A model generated the notes under the pieces. The model searched no databases, was not told where the DNA came from, and saw nothing but the letters and a program-made list of their open reading frames with translations. From Lepiota brunneoincarnata (Eukaryota; Basidiomycota; Agaricomycetes; Agaricales; Agaricaceae), in assembly GCA_023014365.1 (NCBI GenBank), contig JAEBUN010000002.1, positions 2,294,001 to 2,358,000 of the forward strand: a stretch of DNA of 64,000 nt, read 5' to 3'. The position numbers and the translations under genes are program-made. Of this stretch, positions 1 through 13,105 are shown one piece after another. Position 1 is the stretch's first letter, and every line of letters starts with the position of its first letter.

Positions 1-3000
1 CCTTCATGTTTGCTACGTTTAATGAGTGTTGGTATGGGACAGCAAGTGAACAAGTAACTCACACTGTCTCCATCTACGACCACAATAAGGCACTTGACTC
101 TTGATCAGCTTAAGAATATGCAGTTGCAGCATCGGGTGCATCACGCGAAGCACTCGCTTCAGGACGGCCTACATTTTAACTCCTTATAGCTTGTTGTTCA
201 AGGCGAAATCCGCTACATCACTTACAGAACTCTTGTAATGAACAAGCATCCATATTCGATGGGGTCGCCCTTTTGACAATTTCTGCATAATCTTGGCAAA
301 GTTGATAGTCGCAAAGAAATTGCGCCATGAATATTCGTTGATTTGTTCGATTTCTTCCTCGTGTTTCTCTCCATTGGGAAGCACAATCGTTCGTGTGATG
401 AGTTGTTTGGGGGGTCTTTGTACATTGTCTTCGGGTCGACTCGGTTGAGGATTCCGTGAACAATGTAAACAGAACTGGAAGAAGCTAAGGTCTTTGGTCA
501 GGGATTGGCCGGATCGATTGATAGGGACTAGATACTTGTTCTCTGGGGAGTCCGCTTTAGATACAACGATTTGCGCAATCTCTTGGAGACCGAACATTTT
601 CAAGATCAATAGCAGACAGTTCGTATCGAGCAGATGATGGCCAAGGTGGTGAAATTTCATAGCATCTGGAAATGCAGATAAGTCACATACCATCACTAGG
701 AGCAGGAAAGGTACTGACGCGACACTTTGAACCATTTTAATACAATGAGCAAGATAGCAGATACGGCCTTTGAGGTAATCTCCCGATGCCGGGTAACATC
801 AATTTCTTCCAATGTTGGGGGATGAACTGGTGGTTGCTCGGGTGCTTGATGTACGGCTAGCATTGGCATCAATTCATGCTTTCAAACGCAGAGACCAAGA
901 ACACAAGTTCAAAAGACTCACGGGACGGAACACCAGGAGGAAATACAGAAGACGTGGATGATTGCGGATTCTGGAGACCATTCGTACTAGCAGAGACTGT
1001 GGCAAGAAGCAGCTTCAGCAAAACTAACACCCAACCTGAGAGATACGGCAAGACGGAACCCTATCGAAACACAAAATAAGTCAAGAATGCATACGGTTTC
1101 ATATAGTGGTTCTCAACGTGCATATACTTGTTCCACGCGCATCAGGCGCATAAGGTCTTCCTTCCTCCCTTTCCACTTGCGCCTTTCAGTCTCATCGGTA
1201 GCGGAGTCATATGCCCTTGTCGCTGCCTCAATTTCACGGCCCAGCTGGGCTACATCGGGAAGAGGTTCGTTCTCCATATCCTGAGAAGACGTGAGAACCA
1301 CGAAGCCAGTAGCAAGGAAGCTCGAAAACTTTACCGTTGCCAGAAACGTTGAGGACCGATAAGTCCCATCCATACCCGGCATCCTCTCTAACCCACTCTC
1401 AACTGTCATGCAATCCTCCCTCGTCCGCCACATCTGTGCCAGTGTGAGGCTGACATACATATGTTGATTGAACAGCCTATCAGCCTCGTCAATCGCAAAT
1501 GGAACCAATATGGCGTCCTTCCCAAAAGTCTTCCCAGCAAATGGAAACAGGAACGGCCGGCCCTGGTCAGTCTGGTATTGCTGCTTTTTGGGCTTTGGTG
1601 AGGGAGGAGGTGTAGGCATAGGAGTGGGGGGTTGTTGGCCGCCTCTAAATGGGCCATTCGGGCCCATCTGATGCTGTTGTTGGAATCCAGGGTGGCATCC
1701 AGGGGGCAAACCAGTATGAGAGGGTTCGAGATCGTCGTGGTGATAGTGGTGTCGCACAGGAATGGGAGAGTACGCCTGTGAAAGGCGTTGGGTGAGTTTG
1801 GAGGCATTAAATTTGCCGACAGGGACATCGGCGAGGCTTGAAGGAGGAGAAGAGGGAGTGGGGAAGGTAGGATATTTTACTGAGGTTTCAGAACGGAACT
1901 GTTCGATATCAACAGGCGACGACTTGAGCTTTTTATCTGTTATCCTACTGGGTGAGACCTGAGGCATAGTCTTGAAGAACTAATACTCACTTGCATCGCT
2001 TATGTTGGGAAGACCTGCCAATTCTCTGGCTAGTTTCTTGACCCTGTCATAATCCCGAATGCCTCCCCAGCATGCGAGCAAAGTTTTCCATGTCACCAGC
2101 AAAAGCTATTTCTCGAAGTAAGACCCAGAAGGATGAAACAAACCGAAAAGGTGTACCTTTTTTATGGGATAACCCTTGGCGCTCTTGTCGCGGAGGCCTG
2201 AAATGGCGCTGAAAAGGTAGATTGGTAGCGGAGGATCCAGGCTCACTGTGGAGGTAGCCATGAGCTGAAATTTCACAGGGGGGATGGCCGCAAAACCTAC
2301 TCAATTCCTCAGCAAAGTCCTCGTGACCCTTGAACACCTCGATCAAATGGTATAGCATCCCAAAATACACGGAAAGCTCTGTAAGTATTTCTTCTGTAAG
2401 GTCGGATTTCCCTGTTAGACTAATGTTAAGTCGAGCAGCATCTTGGTCTGTCAGACCACTAAAGTCCCCAGCAGTCAGTGAACCACGATTGAAGAGACTA
2501 GGGAGACTCACCACAGCAGATCATGCTTCCGGGTCGCAATCTTTATAGCCTCTACGATGCAGCTGACGCCATTTGCATCTCTGACGACCTTGGCATTCTC
2601 AAATATCCAATGTAGTTGATCTTCTGGCGAGCTTGTCTCGGCAAATGTACCTACGAATGAATGATTAGATGGGATATTCGGCCATAGAATCATGACTCGG
2701 ACGCACCTTGGAGGATGTAGAAGAGTCGACGTGCATTCGTGAACCGTATCTCAGGATCTTTATGTTCCAGACTCTCAAGTAATAGTTCCACATGAGACCG
2801 TCGCTCGGATAAGGTCGCTTTCATCCACTCTAGCGAAGCGATTAGGGAGGCGCTTGGAAAGGGATTCGGATCATATTGTACCTGGCATGAATGAATCTTC
2901 CCAAGCCTTCAGGTTCTCAACGGCCTGTGGCATCTCCACATACGAATAGAACTCCTCAATCTCACACATAACAGTATCCTCGTCGTCATATTTAAAATCA

Positions 3001-3434
3001 TACCAAGATTGCTGTTTCAGAAATGCCATTAGGGTAATGTCTCACTGATATTGGATTCAGGAACGCGCTCACCTTTGGTTTAGCATTGTTCACCATTGCC
3101 TTGAGTTGACCGAGCGTGATGGGATCGAGCGGAATTTGCGGGCTAGGGCCACTTGGATTGTTAATTGGAGCATCCATATCAACGAAAGGAGTGTCCTTGT
3201 CACTGAAACCCCTCGAGGGAGGTAAGTTACAGGAGATCATAAATTAGGTAGAGCTTGCGATACTAGGCGTGAAGCTTACTGCCTTGGAGAGGTGGAATCG
3301 GTGTTTGGCAATGGCGTTACAAACAAATAAGGGCGCACATACTCATATTGGTGATTTGGTTCGCGCTGTTCCCGGCGCTGGGTGTTCCCCTGACAGAGCT
3401 TTTTGAGCTGCTCTTGCGAGTCAAATGGCAACAT
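1..3434 (-). CDS. far11: FAR11/STRIP-family subunit of the STRIPAK complex (3' end cut by window edge)
   Basis: Striatin-interacting (STRIP1/2, yeast Far11) scaffold of the STRIPAK phosphatase-kinase complex, which in fungi controls cell fusion, hyphal growth and TORC2/septation signalling. The start MLPFDSQEQLKKLC lies at 3434. Multi-exon. Recognisable stretches in order: the N1221-type region (WYDFKYDDEDTVMCEIEEFY, then ASLEWMKATLSERRSHVELL), the diagnostic block PPLPVYLFSALRDKSAKGYP followed by KKLLLLLWKTLLACWGG near 2050-2250, a low-complexity Pro-rich linker (1560-1900), and the C-terminal DUF3402 part (LLLLIVLKWFKVSHAMKFHH, then VLKRVLRVMHPMLQLHILKL). The last visible exon begins SNMK at the very edge, so the stop codon lies outside. 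Introns are about 50-60 nt. The reading frame is unbroken. Family assignment is near certain; exact exon borders are approximate. Confidence 0.93.
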
Positions 3435-5421
3435 TTGTCCGGAGTGATTGGGGGTGGTAGCATTGCACTTGATTTATACTAGTATATGACCCCGTATAGT
3501 TTTCGCTTAGCCCTTTCCCCTGACATAGCAAACCCTTAGCCCAGCCTCTCCTCGAGAGAGATATCCAGATTCCAAAATAAGACCCACAATCCAGATCCTA
3601 TCTTATCCACCATCTTATCTCTCCAGCATTTCCTAGATGTGACTGTACCACATGAATCTTGACAGATTCCGGAAACAAAACTGAGGCATCTCCTCACGCT
3701 CAGTTTTTGTCGTACAGGAAGAAGCGCAGGCGACTCCACACTGGATTTATTCCACACTATCACCTGCGGGGCTTGCATCCGCAGACTGGTTTCTCAGAGA
3801 GCACTCCACGCACCGCCTTCGGCTTCCTCAGGGATACTCGGGTTCGGATCTCGGATGTTATGAGCAAAGATTTTCACAAGACATCGTAACACTTTTTTAG
3901 GCTGCGAGTCTGAACCATCGGGACCGGCCAGTGTACGGTATCTCTCTGGCAGGGCGCGAGATGATTTGTTGGGCACATATTTAGAATAGTCGTGGCCGGC
4001 GATTAAGACAGATTAGCAGCAAATTTGCCGTCTGCGAAGCGAATGGTTCTACTAGGTGGTTTTAGAATTCTTTGCCGCATTATCTTCTTTGGATGGCCTT
4101 GGCTCAAGAAATCCAAGGAAATGTTCCCAATCTTGCGTATGTGTCAGTGCCGCGGTGCCGGCGTCCTAATCAAAACTGCGCCTTTATGCATCCACACCCG
4201 ACACTCGGAAATATGTATGCACTTGTCACAGCCAAAGGTATTCGAACGGCCGCGGGATTGCCTCGTGTGATGCATGTTGATGGTTGATGGTAGGGAAGAC
4301 CTAGTCGCAAGCTAGATGCACTAATCAGGAGAACTAAATTATGCGGTCGAAGCGACGTGTCGGGTTTGTGTAACGTGAATTGCGAGGGCCGCTGCACCGC
4401 GCAATTGACGCACCTACTCATCTCCGCTTGCGCAAACCTGGAGGGGGGTGGTGGTGGTTTATGGAACGTGTGGTCGCGTCTCCAAGTAGGACACAACCAA
4501 ATGTCTCGGGGACTGCGGAGGTCTTATCGGATTAGGCGGTTGCTGGCTCCCAACACAGCCCTTTGAGCAGTAAGTAACAGTATAGTCATGTGTGGGTGTG
4601 GCATTGAGGAACTGCGGGAATCATACGCCTGGAGCGTGGTGGCAGGACCGCCCATTTGAGACTGCGAATGGCAGTCAGGGAGATCAATTCACGGCGCTGG
4701 CCGGGTTCAGTCAGTCAGGAGAAGTGTGGGTGAGTCAAAAAAGACCCCCGATTTAGAACAGACTGTATCAGGAGACCCAAGGAAAGTTGGTGGTGGTGAG
4801 AGAACATCGATAAAGCAATCGATAGTGCCGGACGGAATATAGTTTTAGACCCTCTCCCCCAACCCCCGCCGTCCGGGGGTCACAATATACATAATATGAA
4901 TCGTGGCGGCATGTGAGAAGAACAGCGGCATGCTTACCTAAGCAGTATAAAAGACAGCAGCCATTTGTTGTTGTTGCCCAACTCCCAAGCACCAGGTGGA
5001 TCGACCCTCTTCTGTCGATTCCAGTTGCCAGGTTCCTCTTGCCCCCGCTCCCACCGACAACCTAGGCGCAGACCGAAGAGGGCCGTCCCCTAGTCTTTCT
5101 GTAGAGTCTCCATCGCAGCTGGGCTTCAGCTGGCCTAAAGACGCTGCCAGCAGTTTTTCACTGCCCTTCCATCTTCTCCCGGGCCACCAAAAGGCACGCC
5201 TTCGCTGTGCGTTTGCCATCCAATCCACCGTCCCGATCCAGGTAGCCCCCCTCCCCCCTCTCTACCTCTCCCGTTCACGACCCACCTACGACTCCTTCCT
5301 CTCTCTCAACCCCACCGCTCCTTTCACATACAGGAGCAACCCCCCGTAGATTAGGGCGAGGTCGTCTTCTCACCTACATCGTGCAGAAGGCGCCAAGCTC
5401 CAGTCTACATTCCACCCTCAG
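3435..5421. other. 2 kb divergent intergenic region with long leader of the cyclin gene
   Basis: No conserved protein or RNA gene is visible between FAR11 (minus) and the cyclin gene (plus). The left part (3440-4900) is ordinary mixed sequence with only short random ORFs. The right part (about 4990-5421) is C/T-rich, as fungal 5' leaders often are. It carries a TATA-like element and two upstream ORFs described separately. Confidence 0.6.
4946..4952 (+). promoter_or_regulatory. TATA-like element upstream of the cyclin gene
   Basis: TATAAAA stands 470 nt before the cyclin start codon and directly ahead of the pyrimidine-rich leader. It would place transcription start near 4975-5000, giving a leader of over 400 nt. 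This is inference from sequence alone. Confidence 0.4.
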
Positions 5422-7833
5422 ATGCCGGTTCCTGTTCCTCGCCTCTCAAAGCCGCCTTCCCACCCCGTCATCAAGAGCAGGCAGCGTGACATCCAACCCG
5501 CTGATCTTCAGACTCTCTCTAGTTCTCTTCCTCCCTGCCCCGCAGGCCCTCCGCCTTCTTTCGGTACTCGCGACGAGTGGATAAATTCCCTCCCAGCCTG
5601 GCGCAGAGACAAGCCTCGCCGCATTTGGGAGGACGACCCACGTTCTGTTGATTATCTCTCTGAGCAGGGTTTTCAACGGGGGTTGACCGCCGCGGGCAAC
5701 GCGCCGGTTATTAAAGGAGCTCACGCTGACGCGTGTATTCCGCCCTTGTATACCTTGCTCAAGACTCCTATCTTTGACCAGCACACACCCAACAACTGCA
5801 GCTTAGGTGACGAAGGCGACAACGACGAAATGGGTTCGGATTACTCCATGGATCATAACCATCTCGATAATCAGAGTCAATGGACCGCAAGCTCTCCCCC
5901 TCAAGAGATTGAAGACATTGATATCACCAACTTTGAGGAGCAGCAAGACAGCCACCCCCCCGGAGCGCCCGGTCATGACTATCTGGCGTACGAAGGCACG
6001 GTTCTCTCCCCTGTATGCGAAGACTGCTCCCCAGATGACCCGACCTCAAGTCCTCTGGAACCACTCACTCCATTTGGGGTCTTTGTCGACCGAGTCGTGG
6101 CAAGTGCTCAAGTTTATCCTTCCTGTGGCAACACTTGTTCAGCAGCGGTGGCTATACAAGCATGTGGCTCCGACGAAGCAAAGGATACAACTACTCAACA
6201 AGCTTTTGCACCTTTCTCAGTCGACGCGTTTGGCGATGTTCTGAGAGAGCCTGTGCCCGCAGCCGAGACTGTCACTTCATCTATCAATGCTGGATATAAA
6301 AAGCTCTCTGAACCCTTGGCCAACTGGGTTGCTGACTACATATGGAAAGTTTGCACTACAGGCCTCAGCTTGCCATCGCCCTTTGTTGCCCATCCGTAAG
6401 TAGATGACCAATCACCCCGCTAATCACGGTCGACTCACCATCCATTTTGTAGGTACACACCCTTGCAGTATGCGGCGTCACCACCTTCCTATCTGGCCGT
6501 TTCTGTCCATTCCTTACTCCTTTCTACGCTCTTGCAACCCTCGGCTGTCTTTCTCGCTATCTGGTACATAATCCGGTTGCCTGTTCATTTTGGGCCCGTT
6601 GTATTGGACGCTGGGTATGGTAAAGAAGCCGCTTTTCGTGCTACCTTGTTAGGAGATCCCCTGTGGGGATCCGACAAGAGTGGCATGGAAGCTAGTGCTC
6701 CCTTCCGCCTCATTGTTCTTGGTTGCATGTTGGCGAACAAATGGTTGGATGATCACACGTTTTCGAACAAAACATGGTAAGGATGCCCTGATAATAGGCT
6801 TTTTTACCATACTGAATAATACATCTGCAGGCACTCCATTTCAAATGTACCCGTCCATGTCTTAAACAAGCTGGAGGCTTTGGCATTGGATGCTTTCTCC
6901 TATGATTTATCCGTCCCTGGACGTGAATGGTCTCAGTGGCTTACCCACCTTCTGTCCTATCATAAATCCCTCTCCTCTCCTGGCCACCCACAGCCAATTT
7001 CTCGTCCATCATCTAACCCTCATAGCATCATCCGCAGGACGATCGAGGAGGTCATGGAGGCATCGGCGAATACGTCTCTCTCTGCCAAAGATCCTCAACC
7101 GGTCTTTATTGGTTTAGAAGAACGCCGCCGGGAAAAACTTGAAAAGGAGATGCAGGCCAGTGAGGTTCTTGAGATCGACCTTGATGAAGATGGTCCTCTT
7201 CGTGAGGAGTACATGCCCAAACGCCGCGTCAGTGCATCTCTACGTGATTCGCGATTGACTGAGGCTCCTGCGGCTCCTCAGAATGATGGGAACATTCGGG
7301 ATCGCCGCAACGAAGTTGCAAAACAACTTCCTCCACCCGCCAAGTGGAGTCCTGCTGGCGATGAGCCCATCCTTCGGGAACGTAACCGTGTCACTGGTCA
7401 TTACGTCGCGGTCCAACCGCCTCACCTGGTGCCGTTCTCCATGGTCTATCATCAACCTCACGATATCGGCTACAATCCTGGTTGGAATCCTGCTGCTTAC
7501 TTGCCTATCAAGCCTCAGCATAGTTATATCTTCGACTTCCCACATGTCCCGCAAGTATCACAGAACTCCTACAACTACTCTTACGTGCCTTCCATTCCGC
7601 TACCACACTCTCGCTCGCAGTCCCTCTCGTACGCTCACGACAATCAGATGCACAACCACTCACGCTCGTATTCTCAGGCGATCTTCGAATACCGTTGCAG
7701 TGACATCCGTATGACAGTTAACGAGACCGCGCATGTTGAGCCCGAAACCCATAGGCTCAATGAATATGCTTATTCTGCTGCTCCTTTGTTTGGGGCAATT
7801 CCCACTTTACCGACTACATGGTTGCGTACTTGA
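5422..7833 (+). CDS. PCL/PHO80-type cyclin-domain protein
   Basis: Three exons (5422-6395, 6453-6776, 6831-7833) encode about 766 residues. Residues 1-300 are Pro/Ser-rich and acidic and probably disordered. A cyclin-like helical domain follows, from about ANWVADYIWKVCTTGL across both introns to LALDAFSYDLSVPGREWSQW; it includes the cyclin-box signature FRLIVLGCMLANKWLDD. The Ser/Pro/Tyr-rich tail is disordered. Fungal proteins of this layout (Pcl/Pho80/Mug80 relatives) partner Pho85-type kinases in phosphate, polarity or cell-cycle control. The start was chosen as the first ATG in the frame opening into the conserved N-terminus; two overlapping upstream ORFs precede it. Both introns have clean GTAAG donors. 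The cyclin class is secure; the exact orthologue is not. Confidence 0.82.
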
Positions 7834-8987
7834 TCCCAGCCAAACCTATTGATCCTCCCCCAATCAAACCCATACGGCGGCGCATGTACTGCAAGCCTAA
7901 TAGAACTCGTCATCGTCTTTTCTCGTTTCCTTGATCACCATTACTTTACAGTCGACCGCACTCGATGAGCGTGGTCTATTTCGGCTTTCCTCTGTCTCTG
8001 CCATATGGCGTGTACTATTGTCCATTCCCCTGTGAATATCGGTTTCATCATCTGCTGTTTCTCCTTCCATGTTTTCATAGCATTTCCGGTCCTTCCTCTT
8101 CGACGACACACTCATCTACCATCGGGGCTCGCCGGTTTCTCCTTATCGACCAGATACATCTCAACAGACAAGCCATTCGCAAAATCACCATTTCTCCTTG
8201 TTGGTCAAGGGACCTGTTGATTAATGAAGCACTCGCGCGTTTCTGCGTGAGGCTGCATTCAACGAACAAATCTTTAAGAGCGACGTCGAGGTACCATCCG
8301 CTCTTCCTCAATCGTTGGGATGTTGTTTTGGACTCTTTCCACTCCGGCCTTTGGCCTCCGAGACTGGTATTTATTGATTCAAGCCTTTGCCACTAATTGT
8401 TGTTTCTCCCTCCCTCAAGGGCCGGTACAGGCCCCATCTGTGATCTCGTCTTTCTCTTCCTCATCACAAGGATATTCTTCCGGTCCGTCATTTCAGCCGA
8501 CCCGCATCTTATTATCGTACCTTTATCATAACGTACGCAAAATTTGACAAAAAAAATCATCCTCTTCCTCTTATCCCTTCGCTTCATCTCTCCGTCATTT
8601 GACCTTTTTTAATCTTGGTCTTTCCGTAGCTCCGGCTTCGTACACCATCCCCCTCCATCTACCCCTTGTATCCGTTGCACAGATCCCCCCTTCATACATT
8701 CCGTACGTACCATTCTCCACCCTTGTTTCGTAGCTAGTTAGGTAAGTAGGTATATGTGTCGTTGGTATTCGATGTTACTGGATATGGATGCTATCCATGC
8801 TTCTGTCTCCACTTTTCATGCAACTCCACGCTTCACTAGGATTTGCAATTGCTTTAGGTGCGGGTAGACTGAATAGTTCCCCGTGATATATTTCTCTTAC
8901 AACGACATTGAACTCCACAATTGAACTGCTACTCGCATCTTACCATTGTCCAAATGCAGATTGAACCAGGGAGTACACATACGTCAC
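7834..8987. other. Convergent intergenic region, no gene seen
   Basis: The 1.15 kb between the stops of the cyclin and UBA1 genes is strongly pyrimidine-rich on the plus strand, especially 8400-8730. The longest ORFs (143 codons at 7965-8396) look like chance reading of this composition. It probably holds the 3' UTRs of both genes; a noncoding transcript cannot be excluded. Confidence 0.5.
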
Positions 8988-11900
8988 TCAGATGCAAACA
9001 ACAAGGAATGGCACCTGTAACAGAAAGTACGTCAGAGTATGGGTCATGAGTGGCGTGAACCATTACCTCAACATCCTCGCCTTCCTCATCCGTGACCATA
9101 ACTTCGGTGACGAGTTGTTTGACATAAGGAGGGATTGGCTTCTTGCTAACAAGCTCAACAAGCTCGCTGAACTTCAATGGCAGGCGCTCGTCGCTCTGAT
9201 TAAACAAGTTCATAAATGGGGCAGTTAGAACGAAGCCGACCCGCACCTTCTTCTTCCCGATAAATGTGCTCCATAACATGCTTACACCCTGACTGACCAT
9301 GCCAACTTCGAGGTTGTGCTGGGTACGGAACCAGTCGATGATCTCTCGAAGTGTTGGATTATTTTCAAACACGAAACGGTCCCAGAGCGTCCACTCGGTC
9401 TCGCCGTATTTGTGCTTTGGCGCAGCTATTGGCTCCGAGAAGCCAAAGAACGGTAGTGCAAGATTGACGAAACCATTTTTGTAGTCCTCTAGCTTCCTCT
9501 TGCCATCTATGATCTTGTAAAGCTCAAGGCACACCAACCCAGTGGCGAGTGACGTCGTTGTTGCGATGGCTGGAATAATCTTTCCAGCGATCTGCTTAGT
9601 GGTGTGGCGGTCGGCCAGGTTGATACCATAGTTCATGGCGCGCAGGTTGGATGCAGCAGTGACAAAGTCGATGTGGTGGTTGTTATCGTCGTCCTTCTCG
9701 AATTCTACAGGGGTCAATCGGTATCCCGCCAAAGAAGACGGGGCTGGCAGCTTAGCAATGAGTGACTCCAATTCATCATCTGATCATCGATTGAGTGATG
9801 TTAAGAACATTGTTGAGGACAAAGAGCATACCTGGTCCAGATGTACCCTCCTGAGGGACAGGGTCATTATCATTAATTTGAATCTTCACGCCGCTCCTCG
9901 GTGTGAACTCGGGAACGATGACAGAATCTGCCACCTTACGGAAGAGAGCGGGATCCGTGTCACCTTTCAGCCCATAATTAAAGGCGTGAAGGTTGGCGGC
10001 CGCAATGATATATGCCAGATGGGTGGACTGGACCAGGCTGTCAGTCATACACGAAAATTTCTCCATCAAGGATGGCTTACATCACTCGAGTTGAACGTCA
10101 ATGGGTCAGGCGCCCTCTTCGGTCCGCTCCAGAATGGCTGACCGGTACTTGTAACGGCGTCTTTGGGGAGACTGAATAGGAGTTGTCGAATATCGTTGCC
10201 GTAGTCGCGTTCAAACTGTAGCCTTGCCCAAACAATACACTCCTCGAACGTCAATGGTTTGTTGGTGACCAGGAAAGAGACTATCTGTTCCATCTGTTCT
10301 TTTTGTTGACCAGAATATTTCAGATTACTTTCGAGATAGTTGGGTTCTGAAAGATAGGCATTGACTGCTTGAGCGGGCTTGACAAACAGGCTGTCGAACT
10401 GCGTGCGGCTCCACTAAGTTAAAATGCGTTAGCGAAGGTAAACACAAACACTACGATGGATACCGACTTCAATAGTGTGGTTAATAGCGTTAGGGAAGTT
10501 CTTGATTGTGCAAGAGGGTGTTTCTTTTTCCGGGGGATCTTGCGAGGAAGCATAAGATTCAGTCAGGTCGGGAATGACGACCTGAGTGTTTCCTTTGGTT
10601 CCAAGAGTCCCGGACTCCAATAGGGGCTTCCTATGGAACACGCAGCGCTGATCCATGTGCAGACCTAGGGGCATTCTTCAACATAATGTAGTACCAAGGA
10701 CAACGCATCACTCACGAGCTTTGATATTATCAAGTGCATTGGTGACAGCATCGATGCCATCGAAGAACGCTTCGTCATACACATCTATTCCGCAGTGGAG
10801 TTTAGTGGGCATCGCAACGGGTGCTAGAATCTTGCCTGACTTACTATCAGTATCGGGACCGACGGGTTCCTGCTTGGAGAGGATCTTGCCGGATAGATCG
10901 GGGTTCATGTCTGCCACAGCCAAGGCAGCAACTTCCGACTTGAATTTGCCCAGATCCTTAGGCCTGAACAAGAACTGACGGTTGAGATTGCTCTTCTCGA
11001 TGGTATCCAAATCGGTGACATGGATGATACCCTGGGGACCAGACGCAAGGCCAATCATACTCCAGTTCTTGAGCATCTCACAACCAATGGCACCTGCCCC
11101 GACCAAGAACTCCCGGAAGTTGGCGATCTTCTCTTGGAATGCCCTACCAAATACTGCAATCTGAGCGTCATACCTTGAACCAACGGGTTGGACATCAGCC
11201 TCTGTTGGCAATTCTGTCGGCAAAGACTCCAAGGAATCGAAGTACATGTTCTGGACCATGGGATGGAACTTGGCCGAACAAGCCTTGAGCACTTCTTGTG
11301 CCACAAAGCCACCAATCACGGCGTTGATGGGTGCGAGGTCACCACTAGCCTGGTATGAGAGTTGCAGGAGGAGCTTTTCGTCAGCATCCGGATCAAGCTT
11401 CTTGGCCAGAGCTACGAATTTCCGAGCGTCCTCGGCGTTGCTGGGTCTTGGGAGTCTACTACTCCCATGGCGGAACTCTGAAAGTGCTTGGAATCCAACA
11501 TGAAGAGTAGCCGGGCGATCAAACTTTGCGAAGTCGGTCATAAAGTACTCGGGTTCTTTCAGCGCCTCTCGTAGCGATTTCTAAGCAGAAATTCAGCCAA
11601 GTGCGGTATCATGAAGCAGAGATATACATACAAAGTTAATGATCTTGGGCATTTTTACCTGAGTGAAGATGCCGCCCGTCTTGTATTCCTGGAAACCGGA
11701 AGTGTCACCAATAGTGAACGTGTAAGGGCCCTTGACGGAAATTTTTCTAGGTTCGCAGCCGTTTAGTTCAGTCATGCCTTGCACTTCTGTGAAGGTCACG
11801 AAGTCGCCATCCTCAAGACCATGGCGTGTCTCGTCCAGGCAAGTCACAAGACCTTCCCTGTCCTATTGTCGAGATCAGAAATCCAATTAAAATCGTAGGT

Positions 11901-12841
11901 CTAACGGGACAGCGACCTTCTCGACGGAAACGATCATCCCAGACAAGAGCTGTTCTCCGTTAATGTCGACGCAGGTAAATCCGGGGCCAAAGTCATTAAA
12001 GACAGAGCTGGAGGATGGTCAGACATGTCTAGGAGCCATTGCAGGGCGATGCGCACCCGAATAGCCCGCGGGTCTCAGTAGCGATAAAATGTACTCCGTT
12101 CTGATGCGTCCAGTCGTTGATCTCCAACTGCTTATTGAGCGGGATACCGCAAAGTACAACAACCTATGACCTGATCAGCATTGATACAATATCGAGAGTA
12201 GGGTCGACATCATACTTGGAATCCTTGAATCAGATCCACCGTAATTTGTTGCCCTGCTTGCCCTCCAAGGTTTCGTACGGGGACATAAGCATTGAGTTCA
12301 GCTAGTCGAGGTAAGGTAGCCTCAGCCCGAGGTTTGCCAATGTCCTCTTGACGGAGGAAAAACTGAATCACGCCGACGTCAGCATATAGGTTCTGAGGAA
12401 GGAGTAACGCGGGGATTGCTCACCTGTGAAGACAAATCCTGAAGGGTAACGGGTTCGGGGTCGTAGATGGTTACGGACTTTACGCCGGCCAGAACAATAT
12501 TCTTGGCTTGAACATTGTGTTAGATGCTTTTAGTGACTGTTGTATTTCTAATGGCTCACCAATCTCCACACCCAGTCCCTGTAGTCCCACAACAAGGACG
12601 TTGGATGCTGCCATCCGTTTCATAGCTATGGTGTTTCCCTGGAAGTCAGCTGTGCACAAACCTTAAGTATTGAAAACTCCGTGCCTTCGTGTCCGAGTAC
12701 ATATCTAATGGAATCGTGAGATCAACGTAAGGATCAAGGCGGAGAGCAGAATGACGATTACAATTGACGCGAGTACAAGCCCTCATCGATAGCTGCCTCG
12801 TCAATATCCATCTGTTGCCCGAGGCTCGCGGGAGCTGCCAT
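8988..12841 (-). CDS. uba1: Ubiquitin-activating enzyme E1
   Basis: Activates ubiquitin by adenylation and thioester transfer, the entry step of all ubiquitin conjugation in nucleus and cytosol. Start [20 protein letters not shown] at 12841, followed by the inactive adenylation half (GLYSRQLYVLG). The active half carries the nucleotide-binding block [20 protein letters not shown] and [20 protein letters not shown]. The catalytic cysteine sits in the [12 protein letters not shown] motif near 10,500. The C-terminal ubiquitin-fold domain ends VPFLVVCI* after a last small intron, which puts the stop at 8988, inside the longer naive ORF that runs to 8929. About a dozen short introns are concentrated in the 5' half. 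All key residues are present and the frame is continuous. It lies in tandem behind cactin with 264 nt between them. Confidence 0.96.
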
Positions 12842-13105
12842 GATATGAGGATTCAAAAGTTGTCTGTGCTGCAAGTACGTAGAAAATGTGAGAGGATGAG
12901 AGTATCGTAGTGGCAGGAAAACTGTCTTCAAGCTGTGGAACTAAGATTCGTTCAGCGCGATTGTAATATTAGGTCACATGATCATCATCTATGACTAATG
13001 CCAACGGTCATGTCTTGACTCAACGACACCGAGTGTTCCTGTTTGTACAGTACAAGAGTATTTACTTCCGATAGAACTGGAAACATTTTTCTTCAACGCC
13101 TGGAT

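Noticed and set aside
7965..8396. 143-codon plus-strand ORF after the cyclin gene
   Set aside because: Lies in pyrimidine-rich convergent UTR sequence with no recognisable motif.
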